A model generated the notes under the pieces. That model did no database searches. It saw only the letters and a program-made list of their open reading frames with translations, and was not told the origin of the DNA. Below are positions 1-11,167 of a DNA stretch of 64,000 bases, piece after piece. The position numbers and the translations under genes were made by a program. Position 1 is the first letter of the stretch. Each line of letters opens with the position of its first letter. This DNA is from Metallyticus violacea (taxonomy: Eukaryota; Arthropoda; Insecta; Mantodea; Metallyticidae): assembly GCA_030762175.1 (NCBI GenBank), contig CM060838.1:24050001-24114000 (forward strand), read 5' to 3'.

Positions 1-227
1 TAATTAACTTATACTTAATAAATAGGTATATTCATGTAGTTTCAGTAAGAAATCTGTAAGATTTTAGAAGAAGGACGTAGGTTTGAAGCACTTTAGGACA
101 GTTCCATCTTCATGGAATTTAAAATGTTTCATAAAACTTCACTATTATCTCCCAAATAATTTTGATGTTTTATGTCAGGTCATTCAATATTTTTGAGACA
201 AGTGGTATTCGAAAGTGTTGGGATGAA

Positions 228-841
228 TTTTGTGGCAGATATGGTTGTGCGAATATATCCAAATATGGCAGCGCACGTGTGAAGGATTGTCATGGGCAGC
301 ATTGGACGGCTTGCTACGTGGAATGAACACATTCCAGCGGAAAAATCTCCGTCGTCTAAGAACAGTACGCAAAAGATACCAGTACAAAGCATGCAATTGT
401 GTTTCATTGGTTTCAAAACTTCAAGGAAGGGGACGAACATGAAGAGCGAAAGATCACCCGGACGTTTGGGAACTTCACGCCCTGCAGATTTGATTCAGGA
501 ATCTTGTTCATCGACTGGTTCCTCTGTGACATTCTGACCCACCTACGCAGCAGAATCCAGTAATGGAGGATGGGAAAGCGAAGCAAGAAAGTGTCTTTGT
601 TGCATGGCTATACTTGATCATATTCATCCACACGGACAAGAATTCATCAGATGAACTTGGATAAGTGGCCCTGCAACGCCCTCCCTACTCTTCCAATTTT
701 GTCATCAGATTACGCTCTCGCTGATAAAATGAAAACCAAACATTCATTGATGCAGACGACCTTCAAGAAGCTGTCCTCCAGTGGAGTAACAGTATACCAA
801 AAGACTTATTCCAGAAGGCCATCATGAAGCTTCCACAATAG
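228..841 (+). pseudogene. mariner-like transposase relic
   Basis: A decayed transposase of the Tc1/mariner class, which would have cut and pasted its own element. Two patches are readable in different frames. At about 402-440 the frame reads FHWFQNFKEGDE, the end of the first helix-turn-helix region of mariner transposases, followed in another frame by a GRLGTSRP-like linker. At 749-838 an open run of 30 codons starts DADDLQEAVLQW, contains PKDLFQKAI and ends KLPQ before a stop at 839-841; this is the usual C-terminus of mariner proteins. Between them, about 670-720 weakly resembles the PPYSPDLAPSD block that carries the third catalytic residue. Frames change several times and no start or terminal repeats were found. 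It could be any DD34D subfamily. Confidence 0.55.
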
Positions 842-1157
842 TGACGTTAATGCAAAGAACTGCAGGGAGACTATGTTGTCCATTTTTGAAACTGTCGCAT
901 TTATATTCGTCGTCGTTGATTTTTAATCACACAAATCTCAATCATTTTGGAATTCCGTAATAATTATTTATATTTCATTAAACACATTATATAACATATA
1001 TGCTCAATAAACTGTTAAACGTCTATTGAAAATTTCATCATAAGTGCTTTGCTTTAGAAGGACCATTTCACTCATATGACATCTTAAAGCAAAATTTGGA
1101 ATTTTGACCAATCACAGCCGGATTACGGAGTGAAACTATCGAATATATATATATATA
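842..1157. other. no recognisable feature
   Basis: AT-rich sequence after the transposase relic. It may include the 3' end of that element, but I could not find its terminal repeat. Confidence 0.5.
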
Positions 1158-1172
1158 CAAAATCCGTTTTAT

Positions 1173-1448
1173 AACCGCCACGGGTGGCCGAGGTCGTTAA
1201 GGCATGGACTCGTGAGCGGGAGGTCTGCGGTTCGAATCCCGCCAGGACCGTCCTCCCTGACTGGGGTTTTTTCCAGGTTTTCCTCAGTCTTCATAACTGG
1301 CAAATGCCGGGGAGGTACCTAAACTTAGGCCTGGAACGCTTCCTTCCTTAAAAAAAAATCCTTTCCCAATATATCATTTCATTTCATGTATCATCAGTGT
1401 CCACCGCCTGTGGTGCCTCAGTAGTAAAAACGGGCGTTAAACACTACT
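1173..1448 (+). mobile_element. SINE family B, full length
   Basis: A tRNA-derived SINE transcribed by RNA polymerase III and moved by a LINE in trans. The head has an A box within GGTGGCCGAGGTCGTTAAGG and a B box GGTTCGAATCC, most like tRNA-Ser. The body runs through CCGGGGAGGTACC and ends GGGCGTTAAACACTACT. It is framed by a perfect 15-bp target-site duplication, CAAAATCCGTTTTAT, at 1158-1172 and 1449-1463, so both ends are fixed to the base. This is the best preserved B copy in the window and serves as reference for the others. Confidence 0.93.
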
Positions 1449-1463
1449 CAAAATCCGTTTTAT

Positions 1464-3910
1464 CACGCGACGTGCATTTGTCTTGTGGTCAGTGTAGCCA
1501 ACTCTATACCTTCACTATATAATTTTTCAACACTCATCACTGACCATTTTTGCTAGAGGCGGTGGGGAGCTATTGATAACATCAAAAGTATGGATAATCG
1601 ACAATCATAACGCAAAATGGAGGATTCTTCAATGCCTTTTGGTGATGCGTCAAATGCGAAAATTGATCTTATCACTAGAAATTCCAAACCACAGAATACA
1701 AAGAAAAATAGATACATTGTATATCTTTTTTCCCTTCTCTTTTGTGTTTGAAAATCGAATGATAACGATTGTAATAGTCGACTTTTGTCCATTTCAGTAT
1801 CACGGCTTCTGAACATTATTGATTCATAAGTATAACAAGCGTTAATATTCTGTGCGAAAATTTCAAATATATATATCACTTCTTCTTATTCTATTCATGA
1901 AATAGTCCTAAACCCGTATTTTGTTCTTCCCTATTGGCATTACTGGCAATCGGCATTCTTCTATTGCAAGACTGCTTGAAAAGTTTAGGTACAAATATAC
2001 AATTATTACATTTTTGTAAGTCAAGTTTGCGGGATTATATTTAAATTCTTATTTTATTCGTGAAATAATCCTAATAAATATAAATCCTACGTTCGTGAAT
2101 TTATCGGTTATCTCAGACCCTCTCGTGCTGTTACTTGTGATAGATTCATCTTGCTGAATTGGTGCATTTGAGTACACAAGAAAGGGCAAATTTATAAATA
2201 TATTTAGATGTACGAAGGACATCCATATATTATGTTTCAATTGATGAAGATGCCAATTTCAGGAGTGTGTATATTGAAATGGCATCGATTAAATGTAAGT
2301 TGCTTGGCCGAGATGCTTATCCAACCTTTATAACGGAGGCGGAAGGGCAAATAGTCCGTAACACTCTTTTGACTACTGAAAGCAATTATTGCAAAAATCA
2401 TTCGCCACAGTAAAATGTATTTTAAAAAACTCAGCATTTCAGAGAGAAATAAAACACGATGTGAAAGAATTGTTTCCCATTGTTAACATATAACCTTTTT
2501 AGCCTTTTTATGATCTCTAAACGATTGGAAAAAATATTCTGCTATAAAATTCAAATGTTGCGATTGTTCTCTGAACTGTTTAGGCATCGTAGCTGTCTCC
2601 GTGAAGCGGTGTGACAAAACGACTTTGAAAAACAACTTTCCTCAAACTGTAGGTGCAAAAATTGGATTATTTTATTTTGCCATTATGTACCTGAAACTCA
2701 TTTGCTTGTTTTAATGCCAAGCCTAGAGGAGAATGGGTCCTGACTGCTGTATATCCCCCCTCTATCTAACTGCCTTAATTTCTTCTTCTAAGTAATTTAT
2801 GTCCTTCTGGTTTAAATTCCATAGGTTACTTCGGGGGCAATTTGAAAGTATGGACATCATTTAGTGGTCCAAATGTAGACTTCCTGAAACACAGAAAATG
2901 TGGTAAGCCATGAAAGCAAGAAGCAGGAAAAAAATGTTTGTGTTGAAATAGCACTAATAAAAAACTTAATCACTATTTAATATCGCGTTGAAGAATTTCG
3001 TACCTCAGTCCTTACAAATGTGTTGCATAATTTTATTTAAACTTTTTGTCATAGTGAACTTTCAGTGTTATGAAATGAAATAATATAATAATCTAAATGT
3101 ACGAATTAGTATAAAGTACGGGACAGGCTTGTTGACCTTTATTTCTAGAACTAAGAACTAATTTTTTATTTATGCTACATTCACACGCTATGCTGAGGAT
3201 TGTGGTGCACCAGCATTGTCTCAGGAAAACAACGTTGTCACGTCTCTGCAGTCTTTTTGGTCATGTTTAGTGCTAGAAGTGTTCGGGTGTGGAAGTAAGA
3301 GTAAATCAGCTATTCATTTATTATTTATTGGTTAAAACACCTTCATACATTCTTAATAATATGAGAAACAAGAAATATTCATAGTTGCTGCTCAATCTCT
3401 GATATACGAAAGTAACAGTGGCAACATTGGTGAATCACCACGTATATCGTAGCATTGTGTAATGTTTAGACCAAAGCGACAAAATTAAACACACGGTATT
3501 AGGTGAGATGGGGCGGGTTCTTTAAGGTTCATCCCCCACTTTATGTATATAAAATATCTTGACAGGTATATAACTTTTGTTTAATTTGCTGCCTCACTAT
3601 GCATTTATGAAATGACAATGATTAGAAGAATTCTATTTAAAATTATTTAAAACAAATATTAAACAAAATAATTTTTCGATTCATGAGGCAATCACTTCAA
3701 ACTCAGAAAATGAATTTAAAAGAGTACACGAACTGTCAAAAGAATTCATGAGAGACAATTGTGTGAGTGTCATTGTAGAATAGAAATAAATGGAAGAAAT
3801 TAGGAAACAGTTTACCCAACAATTTGTGAGTAAATAAAATAAATATAAAAAATGTAGGGAACCTTTAGAGATAATTGTACCAGAAATGCTTTTTAAACAG
3901 CTTATAAAAT
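1464..3910. other. no gene recognised
   Basis: AT-rich DNA without recognisable coding, RNA or transposon signals. The only structure is a weak local duplication: a ~28-bp segment at 1887-1914 recurs with three or four changes at 2048-2074. Short open frames here have no recognised domain. Confidence 0.5.
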
Positions 3911-3913
3911 ATA

Positions 3914-4049
3914 CAGTGTGTCCGAAAAGTCCATATATCCCTATACGCTATAAGTTAATTTATTGAGCTTACTAATTTATAACTTCATTCTTATTTAAAT
4001 CATTAAATTAACGTACAGCGTATAGGATACAGACTTCCCGGACACACTG
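3914..4049. mobile_element. palindromic MITE, TA-flanked
   Basis: A 136-bp non-autonomous DNA element. Both ends begin CAGTGTGTCCG and the two halves are imperfect inverted repeats for about 50 bp (left arm through CTATACGCTATAAGTTAATTT; right arm, read inverted, through CTATACGCTGTACGTTAATTT). It is flanked by TA on both sides (3912-3913, 4050-4051), the target duplication of the Tc1/mariner superfamily. It has no coding capacity. Confidence 0.8.
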
Positions 4050-4051
4050 TA

Positions 4052-4790
4052 TTGTAAAACAAAATCAGATAACGTGTTTTTAATGACACCGTAAGGGGCT
4101 AAGTTAATTCTTATAGCTAACATTGATCATCCCAAAGATCTCAGTAATTAGAACAAGAGGCTAAACATCAAATAAAAGAAATACATTTCACTAACGTGGG
4201 ATGACCTGTCTAAAGAATGTCAGGGTTTCCGAGTTTTTCTAAGATGAACAATAACTCTGCAAACCTGAGTCACAACTTAAGGAAAAGAATAAATTCCTAT
4301 TGCTTTAATAAATACCCGTACACTCATGTTGAACAACAAGTCGAGTTCTTAATTATTGATGTGGTAGGTATTTTAATTTTAGTTTGTCATATATTTTCTG
4401 TTGATTTCAAAAAATTCATTCCATTTAGTAGAATTGGAATTCCTGAGACATACTTTTTTATTTACTTTCAATTGTTTTATTAATACAGAGATGTATTAAA
4501 TTATGACACATTTCATACAATTCAATAGTTTTCATTTTCTCAACATCTTTTAACACTCCCACATTCTGATTAGCATGTTCTGAAATAACACAATGCGATC
4601 AATGATGCTTTTCCTCGCGGCGCGTAGTTTTTCCTATGATCGAGCCCCCACTCGTTTGCCTCGCGGTAGAGGGGGTAGAAAGCCTGCTTGCTTATTAGTT
4701 GACCTTGCTGACTGTCGCAATTGTAGCGCAGCTGTTCCCGGGTGTGTGTTGTGTTGTTCGTTTCTTTATTCGACAGTCTATATAAAGTGT
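4052..4790. other. no gene recognised
   Basis: AT-rich to 4560, then a short GC-richer patch (4600-4770). Open frames at 4217-4483 and 4593-4916 show no recognised domain, except that the 3' end of the second overlaps the transposase relic that follows. Confidence 0.45.
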
Positions 4791-4794
4791 ATTA

Positions 4795-5250
4795 TGCCTC
4801 ATGTATTTACAACATCAAGGCGTGTCATTATGTCCGATTCAAATGTGTTAACTCAGTCAGTTCATAAAGTTCAAAGACTGTTTCCAGTAAGATTCCCGGG
4901 TATAATCGTAAAATAATCTACGATTGGTATAAATACACTTACGGAAACTGGAAGTGTTCAGCTTAAGAAGGGGTTAAAAAAAAAAAAGCAGCTTAGGGTT
5001 CTCACATCAGAAAGGTCATTGGTAATCGTTTAGAAAATTTCCCTGGAAAATCTCTTCGTCGTTTTGCACAACAAGTGAAAATTTCATGAGTCTGTGCAAA
5101 AGTCTACTAAATTTAACAGCCTGCGATTATTATCTCTGGGGTAAATAAAAAAAATGTTCCGATTACAAAATGAACCCGCACACCATACAAGAACTCAAAG
5201 ATAACATTCGTTAGGAAATTGTCCGAATTTCACAAAATGAAGAGTGATGG
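4795..5250 (+). pseudogene. Tc1/mariner-class transposase relic, deleted
   Basis: Three separated blocks match, in order, a transposase family common in insects. About 4795-4916 reads MPHVFTTSRRVIM and ends FPVRFPG, resembling the N-terminal helix-turn-helix with its RLF...FPGR signature. Near 5035-5085 a block reads ENFPGKSLRRFAQQVKIS, the second helix-turn-helix. At about 5115-5230 the frame reads LTACDYYLWG, then MNPHTIQELKDNIR, the C-terminal block that carries the third catalytic acid in the family. The DDE core between blocks is gone, a 13-base A run near 4976 breaks the frame, and stops are frequent. No terminal repeats were found. Family assignment is from remembered motifs. Confidence 0.6.
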
Positions 5251-5259
5251 GTAATTTTC

Positions 5260-5690
5260 TAAAGAGATGCTAAAAATGTGTAGGGAATGAAGGCGAGCAG
5301 TTTCAATATCTCATTTGATAATTTAGTAAGTAATGAGCTTCTTAAATTGGTTTGTGTATTGTATAGTTGGTTGGTTTTATTGTTTTACTCTCCCGCTAAT
5401 CACCGAGACCCGGCTGCCGGCTAATGTTTAATGGGCGGTGCTCCCATAGGCAAAACACTCCGGGGAAAACAAAACTGATGGCACAGTATTATGGTAACTG
5501 TGTTTCTCTGCAGCACTGTTTTCTTCAACTGTCATGACATTGGCAAACAAAGCTGTGCCTTTAGGCCGGCGTTTTCAAGAAAGGTTTTTTTCTTATTTTC
5601 GTTTATATATGTTCTTTCCTTCTATGTACATCTTCACTCACTGTTAGTGCCTATGCGTGTCAACTGGCGGGAAAGAATCACATTTCAATT
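5260..5690. other. unassigned, repeat-like patch
   Basis: No gene. The GC-richer segment 5385-5475 (with CACCGAGACCCGGCTGCCGG) looks unlike its surroundings and may be repeat-derived, but I could not place it in a family. Confidence 0.3.
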
Positions 5691-5694
5691 CGAC

Positions 5695-5820
5695 ATGTTA
5701 CCTGGTAAGGAAAGCGTTTTCTCTTATCCTAAACAGGGGAATACCAGGCAACATTAGACGATATGAGCTCCTGACTCATTTACGTCATTGTTTCATCCAT
5801 TCCATTCATTCATCGTCTCG
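5695..5820 (+). mobile_element. SINE family E, 5'-truncated body
   Basis: Matches the body and tail of the SINE at 41655-41860: GAATACCAGGCAACATTA, then TGAGCTCCTGACTCATTT, then a tail built from CATTC/CATTTC units. The tRNA-like head is missing. No clear target-site duplication. Confidence 0.5.
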
Positions 5821-5957
5821 AAAATCCTTGGCGAAACATTAAACCCTTAGAGTAAAAAAAGATTTACTTCGATGGAGAATGCTAGATATTCACGTTCCCT
5901 GAAAACAGGCTGCAAACCTGGTATCGGAAATAAAGCTTGTGCATTCACAGTACCGCA

Positions 5958-6210
5958 TTCGGATGCTTTCAGGGCCGGAGTCAGACTTATAACTAGAAGT
6001 TTCTTGCGGGCTTAGGAGCCGTGGTCTGTTGGAGCAGTCCGTATATAAATATAACACCTCCAGTTGGCATTTCAGTCGTGGCAGGACCTTCGCCCAGAAG
6101 ACTCAGACCGCGCCACTGAAGATGTCCTCCGCAGGTAGGGATGAAACGTTTGGACTCCTTAGCTCCAACAGACCACGGCTCCTAAGTCCGGAAGAAACTT
6201 CTAGTTATAA
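5958..6210 (+). mobile_element. Penelope-like end: 50-bp inverted repeat
   Basis: Arms 5985-6034 and 6163-6212 are inverted repeats of 50 bp with two mismatches, around a 128-bp spacer. The spacer includes CACTGAAGATG (6114-6124) and ATGAAACGTTTGG (6141-6153), words that fit a CUGANGA...GAAA hammerhead core, which is known from the ends of Penelope-like retroelements. A possible 9-bp direct repeat AGTACCGCA lies at 5949-5957 and 6210-6218; its second copy overlaps the right arm, so it may be chance. No reverse transcriptase is nearby. The element class is inferred from memory of similar termini; the inverted repeat itself is certain. Confidence 0.5.
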
Positions 6211-6218
6211 GTACCGCA

Positions 6219-7250
6219 CATTAATTTGAATACATCGTAAACTTTTCTGATAAATCAGCGCATGAATATGTTTTTTAGACCAAAATACAATGATAGAAGC
6301 AAAATATATTCTTTACAAGGAACAAAATTGAATTTTCTTTTCATGAAAGGGCCCACCTTGGCTTTAGTAATTAACTACCTAGCAAACTCAAAGCATTTGG
6401 TTTATAAGTCCTTTGAGATATTCCGATCTTATATCCTTTCATGCTTGATGGATAATTCCAGAGACAGTGTAAGCTTTTTAAATGCACTTCTCGGTAAAAG
6501 CAATTCGTAATCCTCTGCTTTTAGTTAGAAGCAATGCATCTCATGCAAAATTCAGTTCGATGTTTAGAATTGTTATCCTGTTACAGGGTTCAAATTTTCC
6601 ATACTAGAAGAAATTGAAATATTTTTGTGTCGCATTGAAGAATTTTATGATATTGTTTCTGATCCATATTTTCTTAAACTTTCACAATACCTCAAAATTT
6701 ATTCCCATAAAAAATCCCCAAAACACAATAGACGTCCATTATGTTTAACGATTACTAAAACACATTCGTGGGAGGCCTGTTACTTTATGTTGGCGGACAT
6801 ATAATCCTGGTACCAAAGCGCTCATATTTGGATTCATAAGTGAAAATTTCTTAGATCTATAAACAGGTGTCCAGAGTTCATGTTGTCCAGCCCGTTGGAG
6901 TTTCTTTTTTATATTAAGAGGCTTCAGTAATGGTTTCCTTACTATCTCATGTTTCTTCATATCAGCTGCTGAAAGTTACCTTTTTACTGTTGCAATAGAC
7001 ATAAATCTTCTAGTTAATTTCTATTAGCTCTGCACTTATTTAATAAAATTTTGAATATGCCTTTTACTGGCAATGCTAATAAATTTATCATCACTTTGTG
7101 TGGTTTTTCGAGAGTATACTGGTATTGGTACTAGATTGCTACTAGTATAAGTGTGGCAGGATTTAGTAGCGTCGTACCGTAACTTGACTATTGAACGCTT
7201 TAGTGCCATTGCCCACACTTCATGACAGCAATATCTTAGACTTTTGTTTC
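6219..7250. other. no gene recognised
   Basis: AT-rich DNA. The open frame 6262-6510 (82 codons) and the minus frame 6745-6960 have no domain I recognise. Confidence 0.45.
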
Positions 7251-7254
7251 GCTA

Positions 7255-7400
7255 TTTTGTGACTCGTACTCAACAGAACTTGGAGAGTAGAGCAACTATG
7301 TTGTTAATATAAACATTAGATACTGAGTACATTTAAATATGTATGGTAATTTATTATTTGCAAGATCTTTCACGTTCTCTAGTGTTCTGTGTATACGCTT
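7255..7400 (-). mobile_element. LTR fragment (same family as 33.3 and 42.2 kb)
   Basis: The segment with GACTCGTACTCAACAGAAC, then ATGGTAATTTATTAT, then AAGATCTTTCACGTTCTCTA matches the LTR at 42240-42390 and the reverse complement of 33400-33510. This is the most diverged of the three copies. The part downstream of the LTR is not recognisable here. Confidence 0.55.
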
Positions 7401-7559
7401 ATTCTGCGTACTGAACTGAACTGAGTATATCAACTGAATTAAACTTCTGCACCGTTTCTCTGCTATCTGATGATGTGAACTGCCAAACTGAAAACTGGTG
7501 CATCGGAACTGATGCCCCAGGGGAGGAAATATTTTCTTATATATTCGATTCAAATTAAC

Positions 7560-8040
7560 TAAACGTTGGCTTCACCAAGCCATAGGGGATCACATAAGCA
7601 CGCGCAAGTCTCGTGCCTTGCTTTAACAATTTAAAATATACATGAACTATCGGCTGGTTCAAATTCAACTGCCAACGCATGCCACCCTCTACTATACGAA
7701 AGTTTAAAACATTTTTTTACATTGGTTGGTTTAAAGTTAACTGTAAAACGGCTGGCGAGTTCATTGTCCTAACGTATTCGAAAGCCTGGACTTTATTAAT
7801 CCTCGCCAACTGAAATTTTTTAAGAAGCGGATAGCACACGTCCCTTTCCTTTGTATAGCGGTTTATTGCCTCCTTGGCTCTACCCTGTTTCTGGCAGGGC
7901 TACCGTAGACAGTTACATCAGAGAACTTTCTCTTTTGATAACATACATTAATATATTAAAGTTGCACTTCACGATACATATATATCTACACACTAATTAA
8001 AATGCATAAAATATGATTATTCGGCTAACAATATTATATA

Positions 8041-8078
<38 letters not shown>

Positions 8079-9040
8079 TAGAGGTGGGCTTAGGAATTGT
8101 TTCAACTTCGCCAATAGATAGTTGCATTCCTTATCAATTTGATGGATCGACAAATTTGCCTTTCTCGATGCTACAATCACAGTATCTTTTACAGTGATAT
8201 TTCCACCCTTGGAGCCACAACAATTGTGTAATCATTTTAAATATTACAAGCTGAACCGTATACAGCAGATGCACACTACCTGTTTTTAGTAGTACAGGAA
8301 ATAGGACTGACGCCTAAGTTACGAGGAAGATTAGAAAAGTAACATGTCGTCCAAATCTGGAAGCACTGCACAAGAGTGGAATACAGTTCACATTAAAGGC
8401 TTCCTATAGAGCCTTTTTCATTTCGACCGCGTTTGTGCCGAAAACAACGTCACCTCCAGTAAAAGTGTCAGCAGTTTGAACAAGGCCAACGACGACAAGC
8501 GCAGAAGACATGTGCTGTAGATTTGTGCAATGATTCGCTGCAATTGCGGAGTAACCGTCGCGGAAATTGTATAGGAGTTGGTATGTCGTCAGTAGTCATT
8601 TAATCGTCCGAGACCATCTGAGCGCATTTCTATGAGGGAATTCAAAAATTACTGACAAATTCTTACAGAGACTGAGTGATTATGTCGAAAAATAATGTAA
8701 TGTACCTGTGTCATATTTTACAGTAATGCCTTATCAATAACTGGAATAGCCAAGTGTAACTCGTACATAAACTGATATATTTGACACAGTCAATAAAACA
8801 CACAGTTCCATATATCTATAGTTTATATGTATCTAACACAAAACGTCACTCTTTTATAAAAACAACAAAGTGTAGATTGACATTTTAAAATAATAATTCA
8901 TTTAATTGGTAATTTTTATAGTAACGAATCTCAAATTATTTAAATGCCATTTTTTTTCCTGGCATTTTTAAGTGCCGGGGCACTTAAGTTTATTTGAAAT
9001 TCTTTTATAGAATAAGGGAAAAAATCGCTTAAAACTACAG
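7560..9040. other. no gene; one (TA)n microsatellite
   Basis: A TA repeat lies at about 8034-8075. The remainder, including the GC-richer 8340-8600, has no recognised gene or element. Confidence 0.45.
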
Positions 9041-9044
9041 GCTG

Positions 9045-9120
9045 CACAACTCAAGCAGGATTCGAGTCTGAAGCCTCCATTTCGTGTTACCCGATACTCC
9101 ACTAACTCTAATTAGGTATG
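9045..9120 (-). mobile_element. tRNA-like SINE head, decayed
   Basis: On the minus strand TTAGTGGAGTATCGGGTAA resembles an A box region and CAGACTCGAATCCTGC a B box, spaced as in a tRNA. No acceptor-stem pairing is left and no body could be followed. It does not match the other SINE families here. Confidence 0.35.
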
Positions 9121-9393
9121 CTCTGGCAAAGTTTGCAATTAAAATATTTGATAAATTGTTCTTAATTGAGTAACATACGTTAGTCGTTACATCACATTTA
9201 AGTTCAGAATGCTTATAAAGGCAGCAGTATGTATGAGTTAATGTCCTGATCAGTTGTATTTGTGAAGTAGCAAAAAACTGACTCTACAGTTGACATTTTA
9301 AATATTCCTCGGTATGGAGTTCTTTCAACTAAAATTTTTCTGAGCTACCACCAGCACCACCAATCAAGTGAACCAATCAAGTTCATGTATATT

Positions 9394-9558
9394 TTGGTGG
9401 TGGTAGTGATGGCGGCGGGTGGCGGCGGCGGCGGTGGTGGTGGTCTTATTCTTGCGTAATAATAAAACAAATGCTACTTTTTGGCCGTTTAATATATATT
9501 TAAATTAGAGATATAATGATGATGATGATAATAATAATAATAATAATAATAATAATAG
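9394..9558. repeat. (GGC/GGT)n then (ATG)(ATA)n microsatellites
   Basis: A GGT/GGC triplet tract occupies about 9394-9444 and an ATG-to-ATA triplet tract about 9516-9558. A complementary CCACCAGCACCACC stretch lies just upstream at 9350-9364, so the DNA could fold locally. Confidence 0.85.
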
Positions 9559-9559
9559 A

Positions 9560-10170
9560 TGCACTGTATGTATATATTACCGTAAAATGGGACTATGGTC
9601 TTTGGGATCTAGGGGCAACATTGAAAAATATATTTTTTTGAGAGTGAATAAAGAGCTATTGCATATAATTTATTTAGTTTGTGTCAAACGTAGTAAGATC
9701 ATAGTTACTCGGTGCTTTCATTCTGTGTAAATTGTGTGCTAATTAATCTTCTTTAGTTTAGCTACTACATAAATATAGTTTTAAAGAATGGGGTTTCGTA
9801 CGATACAATGTGAAAACAGATTTTTGCAGGGAAATGATGAGGGATGTTCGAGAAAATATCCAGGCAATCGTTTTCAAGACATCATTTTCAACATTCGTGT
9901 ATTGCCACGAAGGGGCATAATTTTCAACATCTCTTATAATACAGATTAGTGCTTAATGTCAGTTTTTCATTTTATGCTTTCAATAAAAATATAAATACTA
10001 ACATTAGGCACGCCAATTCTTATCTCTCCTTTTCCGATTGCGGCAGCTGCCCTTCTTTTTACCAATCGCGCTTAGATGGCCTGTAACTGAAATAACCTAC
10101 TGTAGTTGGCTTCGCTGTTAGTTTTGTTTCATCTCTCACTGATGTTTCATTTTGTCTGTGGTATTTAATT

Positions 10171-10216
<46 letters not shown>

Positions 10217-10680
10217 AAACTGATAGTATTAGAAATAAACGGAAATGAAATATATTATGAAGAGCGGAATAATGTTTACATAGAATCTTTCAGAGTTAAT
10301 TAGAAAAAGCTTTCCTGAAACATTTAACAATTTAGAGAACCAATAATTGAAAGTATATTCAAAATATATTTATATTAACAGAATTAACGCTAAAAGTCCC
10401 GTTTTCGTATATGCGTTTCTCTCTCTTGCATATTTCCAAATATAATATATGCAATCTCTTCCAAGACTGGAAGAATTTTCTCTGACTGACATATTTTTCA
10501 TACCAGCTATTCAATATGAAAACTCATGCCTGTTGTTAGTCAATTCGACTAAATCTGACAACCGTGATGAAATTTACCTTTAGGTTTTTACCCGGCCATA
10601 GTCATGAAAACACAAACTATGTTCTTATATGCTCCATGCTTCAGCAAACGAATGATAAAATCTTCAGTGACCAATTGGAA
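9560..10680. other. no gene; one (TA)n microsatellite
   Basis: A 40-bp TA tract lies at about 10174-10213. No recognised coding or transposon sequence. The plus frame 10564-10761 runs into the SINE that follows and is not a gene. Confidence 0.5.
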
Positions 10681-10687
10681 AAGAGGA

Positions 10688-10966
10688 AAGGTTTTTTTGA
10701 ATGGTGTTTAACGCCCGTTTTTACTACTGAGGCGCCACAGGCGGTGAACACTGAAACATGAGATGAAATGATATATTGGGAAAGGATATTTTTTAAGGAA
10801 AGAAACGTTCCAGGCTTAAGTTTAGGGTATCTCCCCGGCATTTGCCAGCTATGAGGACTGAGGAAAACCTGGAAAAACCCCCAGTCAGGGAGGAAGGTCC
10901 TGGTGGGGTTCGAACCCCAGACGCTCACGAGTCCGCGCCTTAATGACCTCGGCCGCCCGTGGTGGT
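10688..10966 (-). mobile_element. SINE family B, full length
   Basis: Minus-strand copy: tail at 10690-10740 (GTTTAACGCCCGTTTTTACT), body with CTCCCCGGCATTTGCCAG, B box GGGTTCGAACCCC at about 10906 and A box region at 10941-10962. Flanked by an 8-bp direct repeat AAAGAGGA (10680-10687, 10967-10974). The right copy merges with a GA microsatellite, so the true duplication could be shorter. Confidence 0.88.

Positions 10967-10973
<7 letters not shown>

Positions 10974-11009
<36 letters not shown>
10974..11009. repeat. (GA)n microsatellite
   Basis: About 18 GA units immediately next to the 5' head side of the SINE at 10688-10966, not at its A-rich tail. It therefore more likely existed in the target than grew from the SINE tail. 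Confidence 0.9.
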
Positions 11010-11014
<5 letters not shown>

Positions 11015-11125
11015 CATGGAGAAGGCGTATTTGTTCGTGATTCGCAAACATTTAGGAAACTTTAGCTTTGTTGATATAGGTCAGAATTATTTTCATAATA
11101 TAACTTTCGGCAATCAAGTACTTTG

Positions 11126-11167
<42 letters not shown>

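Noticed and set aside
180..440. 86-codon minus-strand open frame.
   Set aside because: Antisense to the mariner-like relic; no domain.
1887..2074. A tandem duplication of 161 bp.
   Set aside because: Only a ~28-bp core matches; the surrounding sequence does not align.
10641..11051. 136-codon minus-strand open frame.
   Set aside because: Runs through a family B SINE and the GA microsatellite; no protein domain.
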